Shown here: positions 25,836 through 33,983 of the stretch, piece by piece
Position numbering within the stretch: the first letter of the stretch is position 1
Layout: each line of letters begins with the position of its first letter
Origin: Parvibaculum sp963696585
GTDB lineage: Bacteria; Pseudomonadota; Alphaproteobacteria; Parvibaculales; Parvibaculaceae
DNA: 64,000 nt
NCBI GenBank assembly: GCA_963696585.1
Contig: CAVOKW010000034.1
Location: 1 to 64,000 of the forward strand
Direction of reading: 5' to 3'
Position numbers and translations under genes: made by a program
Notes under the pieces: model-generated
What the model saw: the letters and a program-made list of their open reading frames with translations, nothing else
What the model was told of the DNA's origin: nothing
The model's database searches: none

Positions 25836-26813
25836 TCAAGTGGGCTGGCAGAGTTCGAGACGCTTTGTCGCGCCGGAGGGAAGGTCAGGATGACTGTCCC
25901 TTGTCCATGCAACGACATCACGCCAAACAGTTTCGCGCTGCAAGTCACGCGTCAGCATGTGCCAGCCATTGGCATAGCAGGCGTATGTCACATGGCTGTC
26001 ATGCTTCATCATTTCGTCACGGATTTCGGCAATAGCCTCAGCCGGAATGATCTGGTCATGCGCGCCATAAAGCAGCAGGACGGGCGCCCGCAATTTCGGC
26101 GCGGCGAGATAGGCCTCATCCATCAGTCCGACAAGGCCATAAATGGCGGAAACACGCGTCGCCTTGATGAAGACCGGATCGCGCCCATTGGCCCGCAGCA
26201 TCCCGATATTGTCAGAGGCGCGAATGCCCAAACCGCTGCCGGTAAAGGTCTTGTCAGGCATGACACGCGCCGCGCTCCATAAGATCGTCTTTAGCGCCGG
26301 ATTCATGGCCCGCCAGCCCCAAACGGCAGGTGCGGCAAGGATCAGTCCATCAACCCTGGGCGCATCGGGTTTGGCCATCATGTCCATGATGACGGCGCCG
26401 CCCATGCTTTCGCCCATGAGAAAAAGCGGCAGGTTCGGGTGCCGCGCCTTCACGAGCTTGGTGATGGTATTCAGATCAGCCGCCATGGCATCGCCACCGG
26501 CGAAATAGCCATGCCCCGGCGCGTGGCCAAAGCCGCGCTGATCATAGGCATAGAGAGTGATGTCATGGGCCTTGAACCATGGACCGGGTCCTGGATCTGC
26601 ATAGGCATTGGCATAGTCATTGAACCCATGCAGGCCGATGATGATCGCTCGGGGATGTTCGGCGGCATAGACCGTCATTGGCAGGCGCGTCGCATCCGCC
26701 ATCACGGCGGCGCCCGGCTCCAGACGCGGCGCATAGACCGGATCGCCGACTGTCAGTCCGCGCGGTGTGCATGCCGCAAGCGTGATCAAGAGGGCGAGGA
26801 CGGCAACACGCAA
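25836..26813 (-). CDS. Alpha/beta-hydrolase lipoprotein (monoacylglycerol-lipase-like)
   Basis: Predicted lipid-anchored serine hydrolase, 325 residues. Signal peptide MRVAVLALLITLAAC with lipobox LAAC (Cys15). The hydrolase core shows the oxyanion HG in IIIGLHGFNDY, YDQRGFGHAPG, the nucleophile elbow GESMG (134-138), the acid near LLYGAHDQIIPAE and the His in GWHMLTRD. Order and motifs match the serine aminopeptidase S33/monoglyceride lipase group. Stops 3 bases after... the acyl-CoA dehydrogenase gene ends at 26817, so the two are closely spaced in the same direction and may be co-transcribed, hinting at a role in lipid use. Confidence 0.85.
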   Translation of the reverse strand: MRVAVLALLITLAACTPRGLTVGDPVYAPRLEPGAAVMADATRLPMTVYAAEHPRAIIIGLHGFNDYANAYADPGPGPWFKAHDITLYAYDQRGFGHAPGHGYFAGGDAMAADLNTITKLVKARHPNLPLFLMGESMGGAVIMDMMAKPDAPRVDGLILAAPAVWGWRAMNPALKTILWSAARVMPDKTFTGSGLGIRASDNIGMLRANGRDPVFIKATRVSAIYGLVGLMDEAYLAAPKLRAPVLLLYGAHDQIIPAEAIAEIRDEMMKHDSHVTYACYANGWHMLTRDLQRETVWRDVVAWTRDSHPDLPSGATKRLELCQPT

Positions 26814-26816
26814 TGA

Positions 26817-27968
26817 CTAACTCACATCCTTCAACAGATTGCGGGCGATTATGACCTGCTGCACCTGACTTGTGCCTTCATAAATGCGGAAGATGCGCAC
26901 GTCACGATAAAGCCGCTCGATGCCATAGTCAGCGACATAACCCGCACCACCATGCACCTGCACGGCGCGATCAGCAATGCGACCAACGGCTTCCGAGCAG
27001 AAGAGTTTGCAGCAGGACGATTCCGTTGCCACATCCTCACCGAGATCGCGGCGGCGCGCGGCGTCGAGCACCATGCAGCGACCGGCATAGGCTTCCATCT
27101 TGCTGTCGGCGAGCATCGCCTGCACAAGCTGAAGATTGCCGATGGGTGCGCCGAATTGCCTGCGCTCGGCGGCATATTTGACCGAGTCTTCGACGAGACG
27201 ATCAGCCACGCCCATGCAGACGGCGGAAATGTGCAAACGGCCACGTTCCAGAACCTGCATGGCCGTGACAAAGCCCCTACCCTCCTTGTCGCCCAACAGG
27301 CAGTCGGTCGGGATGCGGGCATTGTCGAAAATGACGTCGCAAATATGTGCGCCCTGCTGGCCCATTTTCTTTTCTGGCTTGCCGATATGGACGCCGGGAA
27401 TGTCGCGCGGGACGATGAAGGCTGAAACGCCCTTGGCGCCCGGCGTCTTGGGATCGGTGCGCGCCATCAGCGTGAAGACACCTGCCTTGTTGGCATTGGT
27501 GATATAGCGCTTGGTGCCATTGACGACATAGTGATCGCCATCGCGAATGGCGGTGGTGCGCAGCGAAGCGGCATCCGATCCGGCTTCAGGTTCGGTCAGC
27601 GCAAAACTGGAAATCACCTCCCCACTGGCAATTTTCGGAAGCCAGTAATCCTTCTGATCCTGGCGGCCATGCATGACAATGCCCTGGCTGCCAATACCGA
27701 CATTGGTGCCGAAGACGGAGCGGAAAGCCGGTGATGTGCGGCCCATTTCAAACATGAGGAGGCATTCCTCCTCCATATTGAGGCCGAGGCCGCCATATTC
27801 CACCGGCACGGACAGGCCGAACAAGCCGAGATCGCGCATTTCCTGCACGATTTCCTCAGGCACGAGGTCGTTTTCGGCAACCTCATTTTCGATGGGACGC
27901 AGCCTCTCATCGACAAAACGACGGACGGATGAAATGAGCTGTTCGCGTGTCTCGAGATCGAGCGCCAT
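26817..27968 (-). CDS. Acyl-CoA dehydrogenase (canonical type)
   Basis: FAD enzyme that introduces the alpha-beta double bond into acyl-CoAs. The ATG at 27968, preceded by GAAGGGAAGG, gives 383 residues; upstream extension to 28058 is not conserved-looking. Marks: SFALTEPEAGSDAASL, GTKRYITNA, FDNARIPTDCLLG, VHGGAGYVADYGIERLYRDVR and the C-terminal IYEGTSQVQ, where the Glu is the canonical catalytic base. It thus differs from the paired dehydrogenases elsewhere in this window. Short/medium chain specificity is likely but unproven. Confidence 0.92.
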   Translation of the reverse strand: MALDLETREQLISSVRRFVDERLRPIENEVAENDLVPEEIVQEMRDLGLFGLSVPVEYGGLGLNMEEECLLMFEMGRTSPAFRSVFGTNVGIGSQGIVMHGRQDQKDYWLPKIASGEVISSFALTEPEAGSDAASLRTTAIRDGDHYVVNGTKRYITNANKAGVFTLMARTDPKTPGAKGVSAFIVPRDIPGVHIGKPEKKMGQQGAHICDVIFDNARIPTDCLLGDKEGRGFVTAMQVLERGRLHISAVCMGVADRLVEDSVKYAAERRQFGAPIGNLQLVQAMLADSKMEAYAGRCMVLDAARRRDLGEDVATESSCCKLFCSEAVGRIADRAVQVHGGAGYVADYGIERLYRDVRIFRIYEGTSQVQQVIIARNLLKDVS

Positions 27969-28300
27969 GGCCTTCCCTTCATGTTCTTGTTGCTTGGGAG
28001 GGAATTTAGGCGAGCGGCCCCTGCGGGTCAAAGAAGTAAGTTCATGCCTGGGCGGCAAGCATGGGATCTGAGCGTGATTTCAGCTCCAACATGCCGACTG
28101 TCTGCAAGCCAGCATTATCCACCAATTTCTGGTAATCCATGGATGACTGCCCTTGCCACAACGAATAAGTTTGGCCGACTCAGGACAGGAAGAGTTCGCT
28201 AATGCGTCGTAAACCCATGATCATCCGCCGCGCGCCAAGCAGACATTCGGGATGGCGGTGGTCTGATGCGTAATAAAAACGATAATACCGGGGAACAAGC
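27969..28300. other. Divergent gap with one possible small frame
   Basis: A 332-base gap between the acyl-CoA dehydrogenase (minus) and a thioesterase (plus). It contains a 32-codon minus-strand frame (28042-28140), listed separately. No other structure stands out. Confidence 0.4.
28042..28140 (-). CDS. Possible 32-residue peptide, unrecognised
   Basis: Frame beginning MDYQKLVDNAG and ending SDPMLAAQA, with AAGGG nine bases before the ATG. It lies in the leader of the acyl-CoA dehydrogenase gene, 73 bases ahead of its start. It could be a small protein, the tail of a decayed gene, or chance. I recognise nothing in it. Confidence 0.2.
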   Translation of the reverse strand: MDYQKLVDNAGLQTVGMLELKSRSDPMLAAQA

Positions 28301-28732
28301 ATGAAGAAGCCCACCGGGAGGCTTGCAGAATACCAGAGCTGGGACGGGACGGATCCATTCGAGGATCATGTCGGCCCTTACTACTTTAAGCGCGTCGAAA
28401 GTGGCGACATATTGTGTGCCTTTGAGGCGAAGCCCCATCACTGCAATGGTGGCGGGTTCCTGCATGGCGGGTCGCTGATGACTTTTGCCGATTACTCGCT
28501 TTTTGCCATTGCCAGGGATGTGCTGCATGGGCCGGGCGTGACCGTATCCTTCAATTCGGAATTCATTGCCGCCGGTCAGGCTGGCGATCTCATCCAGTCG
28601 CGTGGCAAGGTTGTGAAATCGACGGGCAGCATGGTTTTCATGCGCGGCGAGGTTTTTGTCGAAACGGATGGCAAGGAGCATGTGTTGCTCAACTTCAGCG
28701 GCATCATCAAACGTCTCAAGCCAAGGACCTGA
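28301..28732 (+). CDS. PaaI-type hotdog thioesterase
   Basis: A 143-residue single hotdog-fold protein that probably hydrolyses acyl- or aryl-CoA thioesters. The active-site block HHCNGGGFLHGGSLMTFADYS contains the conserved HGG and the downstream Asp. The rest follows the PaaI/YbgC-like pattern with VSFNSEFIAAGQAGD and GSMVFMRGEVFVE strands. Four bases separate it from the luciferase-like gene downstream, so the two probably share a transcript. A paralogue sits at 48.1 kb. Confidence 0.85.
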   Translation: MKKPTGRLAEYQSWDGTDPFEDHVGPYYFKRVESGDILCAFEAKPHHCNGGGFLHGGSLMTFADYSLFAIARDVLHGPGVTVSFNSEFIAAGQAGDLIQSRGKVVKSTGSMVFMRGEVFVETDGKEHVLLNFSGIIKRLKPRT

Positions 28733-28735
28733 TTC

Positions 28736-29782
28736 ATGGTGACACTGAGCATTCTTGACCAGTCACCCATTCGCGCTGGCGGTAGCGCGGCCGAGGCGCT
28801 TGCCAATACGATCGATCTGGCCAAGCGTGCCGAAGCCTTTGGCTATCACCGATACTGGCTCGCCGAGCATCACAACACGCAAAGTTTTGCAGGGTCGGCA
28901 CCTGAAATCATGATTGCTGCCGTCGCGGCTGCGACCAGGCAAATTCATGTCGGTTCGGCGGGCGTCATGCTGCCGCATTATTCGCCGCTGAAAGTGGCGG
29001 AACTCTTCCGCGTGCTTGAATCACTTTATCCCGGTCGTGTTGATCTGGGCCTTGGCCGCGCGCCGGGTTCAGACCAGCGCACGGCGCGGGCCTTGCAGCC
29101 AGGTCCGCAGGCCTATCCGATTGATGTCTTTCCCCAGCAAATCGAATTGCTGATCCAGTTTCTGGAAGATTCAAGCGGTCTGACCGGCGCGGCCGGCGGT
29201 TTCCCGGCGGATCATCCCTATCGTGGCATTCATGCGACGCCGCGCGGGCCGGGCATGCCGGAGCTCTGGATGCTGGGATCGGGCGGCGATGGCGCCATCT
29301 ATGCCGCGCAATTCGGCATGGCTTACTGCTTTGCCCATTTCATCAATCAGGATGCTGGAACCCAACCGATTGATGCCTATCGTCAGACTTTCCGTCCGTC
29401 GTCGCGACTGGCAGCCCCCCATGCCGCGATTGCCGTTTCCGTCACCGTCGCCGAGAGCGAGGCGGAAGCCGAACGCCTCGCCGCGCCACGTAATCTCTGG
29501 GTCATGCATCTCCTGCAAAACCGGGCCGGTGCATTTCCGTCAGTCGATGAGGCGCTCAATTATCCCTATACGGATGAAGAGCGCGTGATGCTGCAAACAA
29601 TCCGTCAGCGTGGTATTGTTGGCACGCCTGCCCATGTTCGTTCGCGTCTCCTCGCCATGGGCGAAGAATATGGTGTCGATGACTTTGTCATACTGACCAT
29701 TACGCATGACCAGGCCGACCGGGTGAAGTCCTATGAACTTCTGGCTGATGCCTTCAGCCTGAAAACGTCAGCCGCCACCTGA
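28736..29782 (+). CDS. LLM-class flavin-dependent oxidoreductase
   Basis: Bacterial-luciferase-like monooxygenase of the MsnO8/TIGR03558 type, 348 residues. Typical text: start VTLSILDQSPIRAG, RYWLAEHHNTQSFAGSAPE, VGSAGVMLPHYSPLKVAE, and LGLGRAPGSD. Such enzymes use FMNH2 or F420 and O2 or hydride chemistry on unknown substrates; FMN is more likely in Proteobacteria. Follows the thioesterase by 3 bases. Confidence 0.88.
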   Translation: MVTLSILDQSPIRAGGSAAEALANTIDLAKRAEAFGYHRYWLAEHHNTQSFAGSAPEIMIAAVAAATRQIHVGSAGVMLPHYSPLKVAELFRVLESLYPGRVDLGLGRAPGSDQRTARALQPGPQAYPIDVFPQQIELLIQFLEDSSGLTGAAGGFPADHPYRGIHATPRGPGMPELWMLGSGGDGAIYAAQFGMAYCFAHFINQDAGTQPIDAYRQTFRPSSRLAAPHAAIAVSVTVAESEAEAERLAAPRNLWVMHLLQNRAGAFPSVDEALNYPYTDEERVMLQTIRQRGIVGTPAHVRSRLLAMGEEYGVDDFVILTITHDQADRVKSYELLADAFSLKTSAAT

Positions 29783-29867
29783 ATCCTCTCAAAAACGGTT
29801 CAGCTTCCGTTCAGCTTCAAAACGCCATTCTGATCCTAGCCGATGGGTCTTGTGGGTCGTCGGTCGC

Positions 29868-29943
29868 GTTTCCACCCGGGACTGTAACGGGTGTGGGTGG
29901 AACGGAGGGCGGCGTCCATTCCGTACCCCGTGGACGTCGCCCT
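29868..29943. terminator. Tandem hairpins between convergent genes
   Basis: Two strong inverted repeats: GTTTCCACCC (29868-29877) with GGGTGGAAC (29895-29903), then AGGGCGGCGTCCA (29906-29918) with TGGACGTCGCCCT (29931-29943), the latter 13 bp with one G-T wobble, followed by TTTC. They sit between the luciferase-like gene and the convergent nucleoside transporter gene and probably end transcription from at least one side, though the T-runs are short. Confidence 0.5.
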
Positions 29944-29961
29944 TTCGTGCGCGAAGGCGGC

Positions 29962-31230
29962 TCAGGTAATGAGACCGATGACGGCGCCCGTCATGCTGGT
30001 CGCCAATGTGCCGGAAATGATGGCGCGGGTGGCGAGTTCGACAATCTCAGAGCGTCGCGATGGCACCATGGCGCTCAAGCCGCCGATCAGAATGCCGACG
30101 CTGCCAAAATTGGCAAAGCCGCAAAGCGCGTAAACCATGATGAGGGATGAGCGCGGGCTGAGCGTGTCCGGCGGCAGACGGGCAAGATCAAGATAAGCGA
30201 TGAACTCGTTCAGCATGGTTTTGGTGCCCATCAACTGACCGGCGCTTGAGGCTTCAGAAAGTGGCACCCCCATAAGCCAGACGAGGGGCGCAAATATCCA
30301 GCCCATGATGCGCTGTGCCGTGATCGGCGCACCATCCAGGGGTGGCAAGGCCGAGAGCATGATGTTGACCAGAGCCACGAGGGCCACCATGACGATCAGC
30401 ATGGCGATGATGTTGAGCCAGAGCTGCAGGCCGTCCATGGTGCCGCGCGTCACGGCATCCATGCTGCTTTCATAATCCGTCAGCCGCTCGCCCTTGACGA
30501 GTTCGGTTCCGGGCCGGCCCATCTCCTCGGGCACCATGAGACGGGCGACCGTGATGGCGGCTGGCAGGGAGATGAGGGAGGCCACAAGGATTTGTCCGAG
30601 CGCACCCTCCACCACGCCCTGCAGAACGCTGGCATAGAGCACCAGCACCGTGCCGGAAACCGTGGCGAGGCCCACCGTCATCATCATGAACATTTCCGAG
30701 CGGCTCAAGCGCACGAGATAAGGCCGCACGAGAAGCGGCGCTTCGACCATGCCGACAAAGACATTGGCTGCGGAGGAAAGACCCACCGCGCCGGAAAGGC
30801 CCATGGATTTTTGCAGGAGGAAGGCAAAAAAGCGCGTCACATAATCCAGCACGCGCCAATGCCAGAGAAGGGCCGAGAGGGCCGACATGACCAGCACCAG
30901 GGGGAGGGCCTGAAACGCCAGATTGAAGCCTGCGACCGGATTTTTGATTTCATAAGGCGTGTCACCGCCCCCCAGATAGCCAAAGACAAAGCCGGTGCCG
31001 GCCCTTGTCGCCTCGGTCAAGGCATCCACAACCACATTCAGACCCAGGAGGGCATGTGCCGCAGCCGGGATTTTGAGCAGCAGGACCGCCAAAATGAGCT
31101 GAATCAGAAGACCAATGGCCACGTGCAGCAGGGAAAAGGCCCTTCTGTTCTCACTCAAACTCCAGGCGATAGCTGTTATGGCCAGAAGCCCGAAGGCACT
31201 CTGGAGCGTTAAAAGCGGGAATGAGGACAT
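29962..31230 (-). CDS. NupC/CNT-family nucleoside transporter
   Basis: Concentrative nucleoside importer, cation-coupled, in the inner membrane. 422 residues with the expected hydrophobic segments; marks are GFVFGYLGGG, the scaffold loop GLSSAANVFVGMVEAPLLVRPYL containing the nucleoside-binding QTE-like site as VEAPLLV, EMFMMMTVGLATVSGTVL and the second binding loop ANFGSVGILIGGLSAMVPSR. The arrangement of N-terminal, gate and C-terminal CNT domains is complete. Single gene, divergent from the SDR gene. Confidence 0.92.
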   Translation of the reverse strand: MSSFPLLTLQSAFGLLAITAIAWSLSENRRAFSLLHVAIGLLIQLILAVLLLKIPAAAHALLGLNVVVDALTEATRAGTGFVFGYLGGGDTPYEIKNPVAGFNLAFQALPLVLVMSALSALLWHWRVLDYVTRFFAFLLQKSMGLSGAVGLSSAANVFVGMVEAPLLVRPYLVRLSRSEMFMMMTVGLATVSGTVLVLYASVLQGVVEGALGQILVASLISLPAAITVARLMVPEEMGRPGTELVKGERLTDYESSMDAVTRGTMDGLQLWLNIIAMLIVMVALVALVNIMLSALPPLDGAPITAQRIMGWIFAPLVWLMGVPLSEASSAGQLMGTKTMLNEFIAYLDLARLPPDTLSPRSSLIMVYALCGFANFGSVGILIGGLSAMVPSRRSEIVELATRAIISGTLATSMTGAVIGLIT

Positions 31231-31457
31231 GAGGTTAGCGCTCCAGACGGGTCAAATCAGCCGTCATCATAATGGCCGGGCGATCCTGCGCAATTGACGC
31301 AACTGAAATGCACAAAGAGGTCACTTGACCGCAGGCCAAGGGCTGTGCAGAAAGACACACAACTTTCTCCTTTGTCAGCACATGCCGTGACCGGATATGT
31401 CTTCTCAAGGGGCACCCCGGGGCACCGCTTCCCATAACAAAAACAAGAGGCAATTCG

Positions 31458-32363
31458 ATGAGCATTCGTTTTGATGGAAAAGTCGCCATCGTGACCGGCG
31501 CTGGCGGCGGTCTGGGTCGCAGCCATGCCCTTGAGCTGGCTCGTCGCGGCGCGAAGGTTGTGATCAATGATCTGGGCGGTTCGCGCGACGGCTCTGGCGG
31601 CTCGTCCGATGCCGCCAACAAGGTGGTTGAGGAAATCAAGGCAATGGGCGGCGAAGCCATCGCCAATGGCTCAAGCGTGACGGATGATGCGGGCGTGGCC
31701 CACATGGTCAAACAGACCATGGACAAATGGGGCCGCATCGACATCCTGATCAACAATGCCGGCATTCTGCGCGACAAGAGCTTCTCCAAGATGGAAATGG
31801 CCGATTTCCAGCTCGTTGTTGACGTGCATCTGATGGGCACCGTGAAGCCGACCAAGGCGGTCTGGGCAATCATGAAAGAACAGGGCTATGGCCGCATCAT
31901 GGTCACGACCTCGACCTCCGGCCTTTATGGCAATTTCGGCCAGACAAATTACGGCGCGGCGAAGCTCGGCGTTGTCGGCTTCATCAATACGCTGAAGATC
32001 GAAGGCCAGAAGGACAATATCCGCTGCAACGCTCTGGCGCCTGTTGCCTATACGCGCATGACATCGGATCTGATGCCGCCGGAAGCTGAAAAGATGCTGA
32101 CCCCTGACTCGGTTTCGCAGGGCGTGATGGTGCTGGTTTCGGAAGATGCGCCGACAGGCGTGATCCTGCTGGCGGGTGCTGGTGTCTTCTCGACGGCTTC
32201 GATCATGGAATCGGAAGGCATGTTTGTTGGCCGCGAAGGCCTGACAGCGGAAATGGTTGTCGCCAACTGGGACAAGATTTCCGACATGTCCAACGCCAAG
32301 CCCTATTTCCAGGGCGGCGAGCAGACCGGCAAGGTCTTCAAGATGGCATCGGGCGGCAAGTAG
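31458..32363 (+). CDS. SDR family oxidoreductase, 3-hydroxyacyl-CoA dehydrogenase-like
   Basis: Short-chain dehydrogenase of 301 residues. Cofactor loop VTGAGGGLGRSHALELA, NDLGGSRDGSG (an acidic Asp that favours NAD+), NNAGILRDKSF, and the catalytic Tyr-Lys in NYGAAKLGVVGF with Ser in TTSTSGLYG. The insertion after the second strand and the ending around GMFVGREGLTAEMV match the dehydrogenase part of peroxisomal multifunctional enzyme type 2 and its bacterial homologues, which act on 3-hydroxyacyl-CoA. Fits the surrounding acyl-CoA genes. Confidence 0.87.
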   Translation: MSIRFDGKVAIVTGAGGGLGRSHALELARRGAKVVINDLGGSRDGSGGSSDAANKVVEEIKAMGGEAIANGSSVTDDAGVAHMVKQTMDKWGRIDILINNAGILRDKSFSKMEMADFQLVVDVHLMGTVKPTKAVWAIMKEQGYGRIMVTTSTSGLYGNFGQTNYGAAKLGVVGFINTLKIEGQKDNIRCNALAPVAYTRMTSDLMPPEAEKMLTPDSVSQGVMVLVSEDAPTGVILLAGAGVFSTASIMESEGMFVGREGLTAEMVVANWDKISDMSNAKPYFQGGEQTGKVFKMASGGK

Positions 32364-32389
32364 GCCCCGGCGCCTTTCTGAAATGATGA

Positions 32390-32416
32390 GGGAGAGTGTG
32401 ACAGCTCTCCCTTTTT
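32390..32416 (+). terminator. Intrinsic terminator of the SDR gene
   Basis: Stem GGGAGAG (32390-32396) with CTCTCCC (32405-32411), 8-base loop, then TTTTTC. Twenty-six bases after the SDR stop. Confidence 0.85.
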
Positions 32417-32655
32417 CATGTCAGCCTTGCTTTTCGTAGCAGCGCCGCGATCTGCGTTTCGAGACAGGCGACCTTGTTGCGGAACCCGGGTTCATCAGTC
32501 GGCGTATGATCGCCGACCTTCTGATCCCTGGCCATTTTCTTGACCCTGGTGAGCACCTTGGTGAGTCCGGTCGAAGGGAATGGTGTGCGCGAAGAAGTCG
32601 CTGACTTCCTGTCGGAAGGCTTCATCTTTCCTTGCTGAAAGAGATATCCATTCAT
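32416..32655 (-). CDS. Small hypothetical protein
   Basis: A 79-codon frame from the ATG at 32655 (a GGAGG lies almost against the start) or about 69 codons from the next ATG, MKPSDRK, which has AAGGAAAG at better spacing. Lys/Arg-rich and soluble; the C-terminal NKVACLETQIAALLRKARL looks like a short coiled coil. It follows the ABM-domain gene by 15 bases on the same strand. I do not recognise the family and the gene may not be real. Confidence 0.35.
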   Translation of the reverse strand: MNGYLFQQGKMKPSDRKSATSSRTPFPSTGLTKVLTRVKKMARDQKVGDHTPTDEPGFRNKVACLETQIAALLRKARLT

Positions 32656-32670
32656 TCCTCCGTATGCGTT

Positions 32671-32970
32671 CTATTCGACGACCTTGTCGAGGAAGAGCAT
32701 TGTCGGTGCGCCGGCAAGCGTCGCGCCGAGGGCGGGCTGTGCCGCCGTGAAATAATGCGTCTTGCTATGCAGGTCGAGTGCTTCAGCCGAGGCATATTGT
32801 TCGGTGATGATGTAGGTGCCCGACTCTTGCCTGGAGCGGAAGAAGTCATATTGCAGGCAACCGGCTTCGTTCGCCTTCACTTCGGCACGCAGCTTCGTGA
32901 AAACGGCTTCAAATTCAGATTCTTTACCGGGTTGGATTTTAAGGGTCACAACGAGACCAATGACGCTCAT
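32671..32970 (-). CDS. Antibiotic biosynthesis monooxygenase (ABM) domain protein
   Basis: A 99-residue ferredoxin-fold protein. The ATG at 32970, with GGGAG seven bases upstream, is the right start for the domain. Conserved text: VVTLKIQPGKESEFEAVFTKL, EAGCLQYDFFRS, YIITEQYASAEALDLHSKTHYF. Members act as cofactor-free oxygenases, quinol monooxygenases or haem-degrading-like proteins, or merely bind small molecules; nothing here decides which. Probably transcribed with the enoyl-CoA hydratase ahead of it. Confidence 0.85.
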   Translation of the reverse strand: MSVIGLVVTLKIQPGKESEFEAVFTKLRAEVKANEAGCLQYDFFRSRQESGTYIITEQYASAEALDLHSKTHYFTAAQPALGATLAGAPTMLFLDKVVE

Positions 32971-33059
32971 GGAGCAGCTCCCTGTTTTTTGTTGTTGGTA
33001 ATTCCGGGGCGCGCCCGGCCCCTCTTCAATGCGGGCGGGTGCGCGAATTTGGATAGAAC

Positions 33060-33860
33060 TCATTCACCTGTGTAGAAGGGCGCCCTTTTCTCCATGAAAG
33101 CGGCCAGAGCCTCCTTATGGTCGCTGGTGTGGTGGGCCAAGGCCTGCATGGAGGCCGACATTTCCATGATGTTGTCGAAACTGGTCATCATGCCGTGACG
33201 CATGAGCTGTTTGGTCATGCGCAAGACATCGGGGGCCTGAACGCAGATGCGGTCAGCCAACGCCCTGGCGCTGTCCATGAGTTGATCTGCAGGCACCACC
33301 CCGGAGATCAGGCCCCAGTTTTTAGCCGTTTCCGCGTTGATGACATCGCCGGTGAAGAAAAGTTCGGAAGCACGCGCCATGCCGATGATGCGGGGCAAGA
33401 GCCAAGCGCCGCCATCGCCGGGGATGAGGCCGATTTTGAGAAATGTGGCCCCGAAGACGGCGCTATCGGCTGCAATGCGGGTGTCGCAGAGGCAGGCGAC
33501 ATCATTTCCCAGACCAATGGCGGGACCGTTGATCGCCGCGATGACAGGCACTTCGATACCCCAGACCGATTTGACGATGCGATGAATGCCCTGACGATAG
33601 CTCTCGCGCAGATGCACACCGGGACCGGCAAAGGCCCCGCCAGTCGACTGCATGGCCTTGATATTGCCACCCGCCGAGAAGGCCTTGCCCGCCCCGGTCA
33701 GGATTACGCAACGCACATCGCGATCAGCATTGATCCGGCTCATGGCGGCGTAAAAATTGTCGCCATCCCCCGGCTCGCCCAACGGATTGCGACTTTCCGG
33801 GCGGTTGATCGTCAGGGTGACTAAGTGACCCTGTTTTTCAAAGATCAAAGCATCGCTCAT
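33060..33860 (-). CDS. Enoyl-CoA hydratase/isomerase family protein
   Basis: Crotonase-fold enzyme of 266 residues, ATG at 33860. The oxyanion-hole segments are AFSAGGNIKAMQ and NGPAIGLGNDVACLCDTRIAA, and the helix that usually carries catalytic acids reads LIPGDGGAWLLPRIIGMARASELFFTG. The first acid position (usually Glu before PGxGG) is replaced in the visible alignment, so hydratase versus isomerase or thioesterase-like action is open. It belongs with the surrounding fatty-acid genes. Confidence 0.87.
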   Translation of the reverse strand: MSDALIFEKQGHLVTLTINRPESRNPLGEPGDGDNFYAAMSRINADRDVRCVILTGAGKAFSAGGNIKAMQSTGGAFAGPGVHLRESYRQGIHRIVKSVWGIEVPVIAAINGPAIGLGNDVACLCDTRIAADSAVFGATFLKIGLIPGDGGAWLLPRIIGMARASELFFTGDVINAETAKNWGLISGVVPADQLMDSARALADRICVQAPDVLRMTKQLMRHGMMTSFDNIMEMSASMQALAHHTSDHKEALAAFMEKRAPFYTGE

Positions 33861-33983
33861 GGTCTGGCTCCATTTCCCCAGGATTATGCGCCCGATTGCA
33901 CGCAGGCCGCGATTTTATTGTCGATTATGCGGTCTTAACCAAGCCTCGGAAATCCTTATTAAGACTTTTCTTCCATTCTGAGA

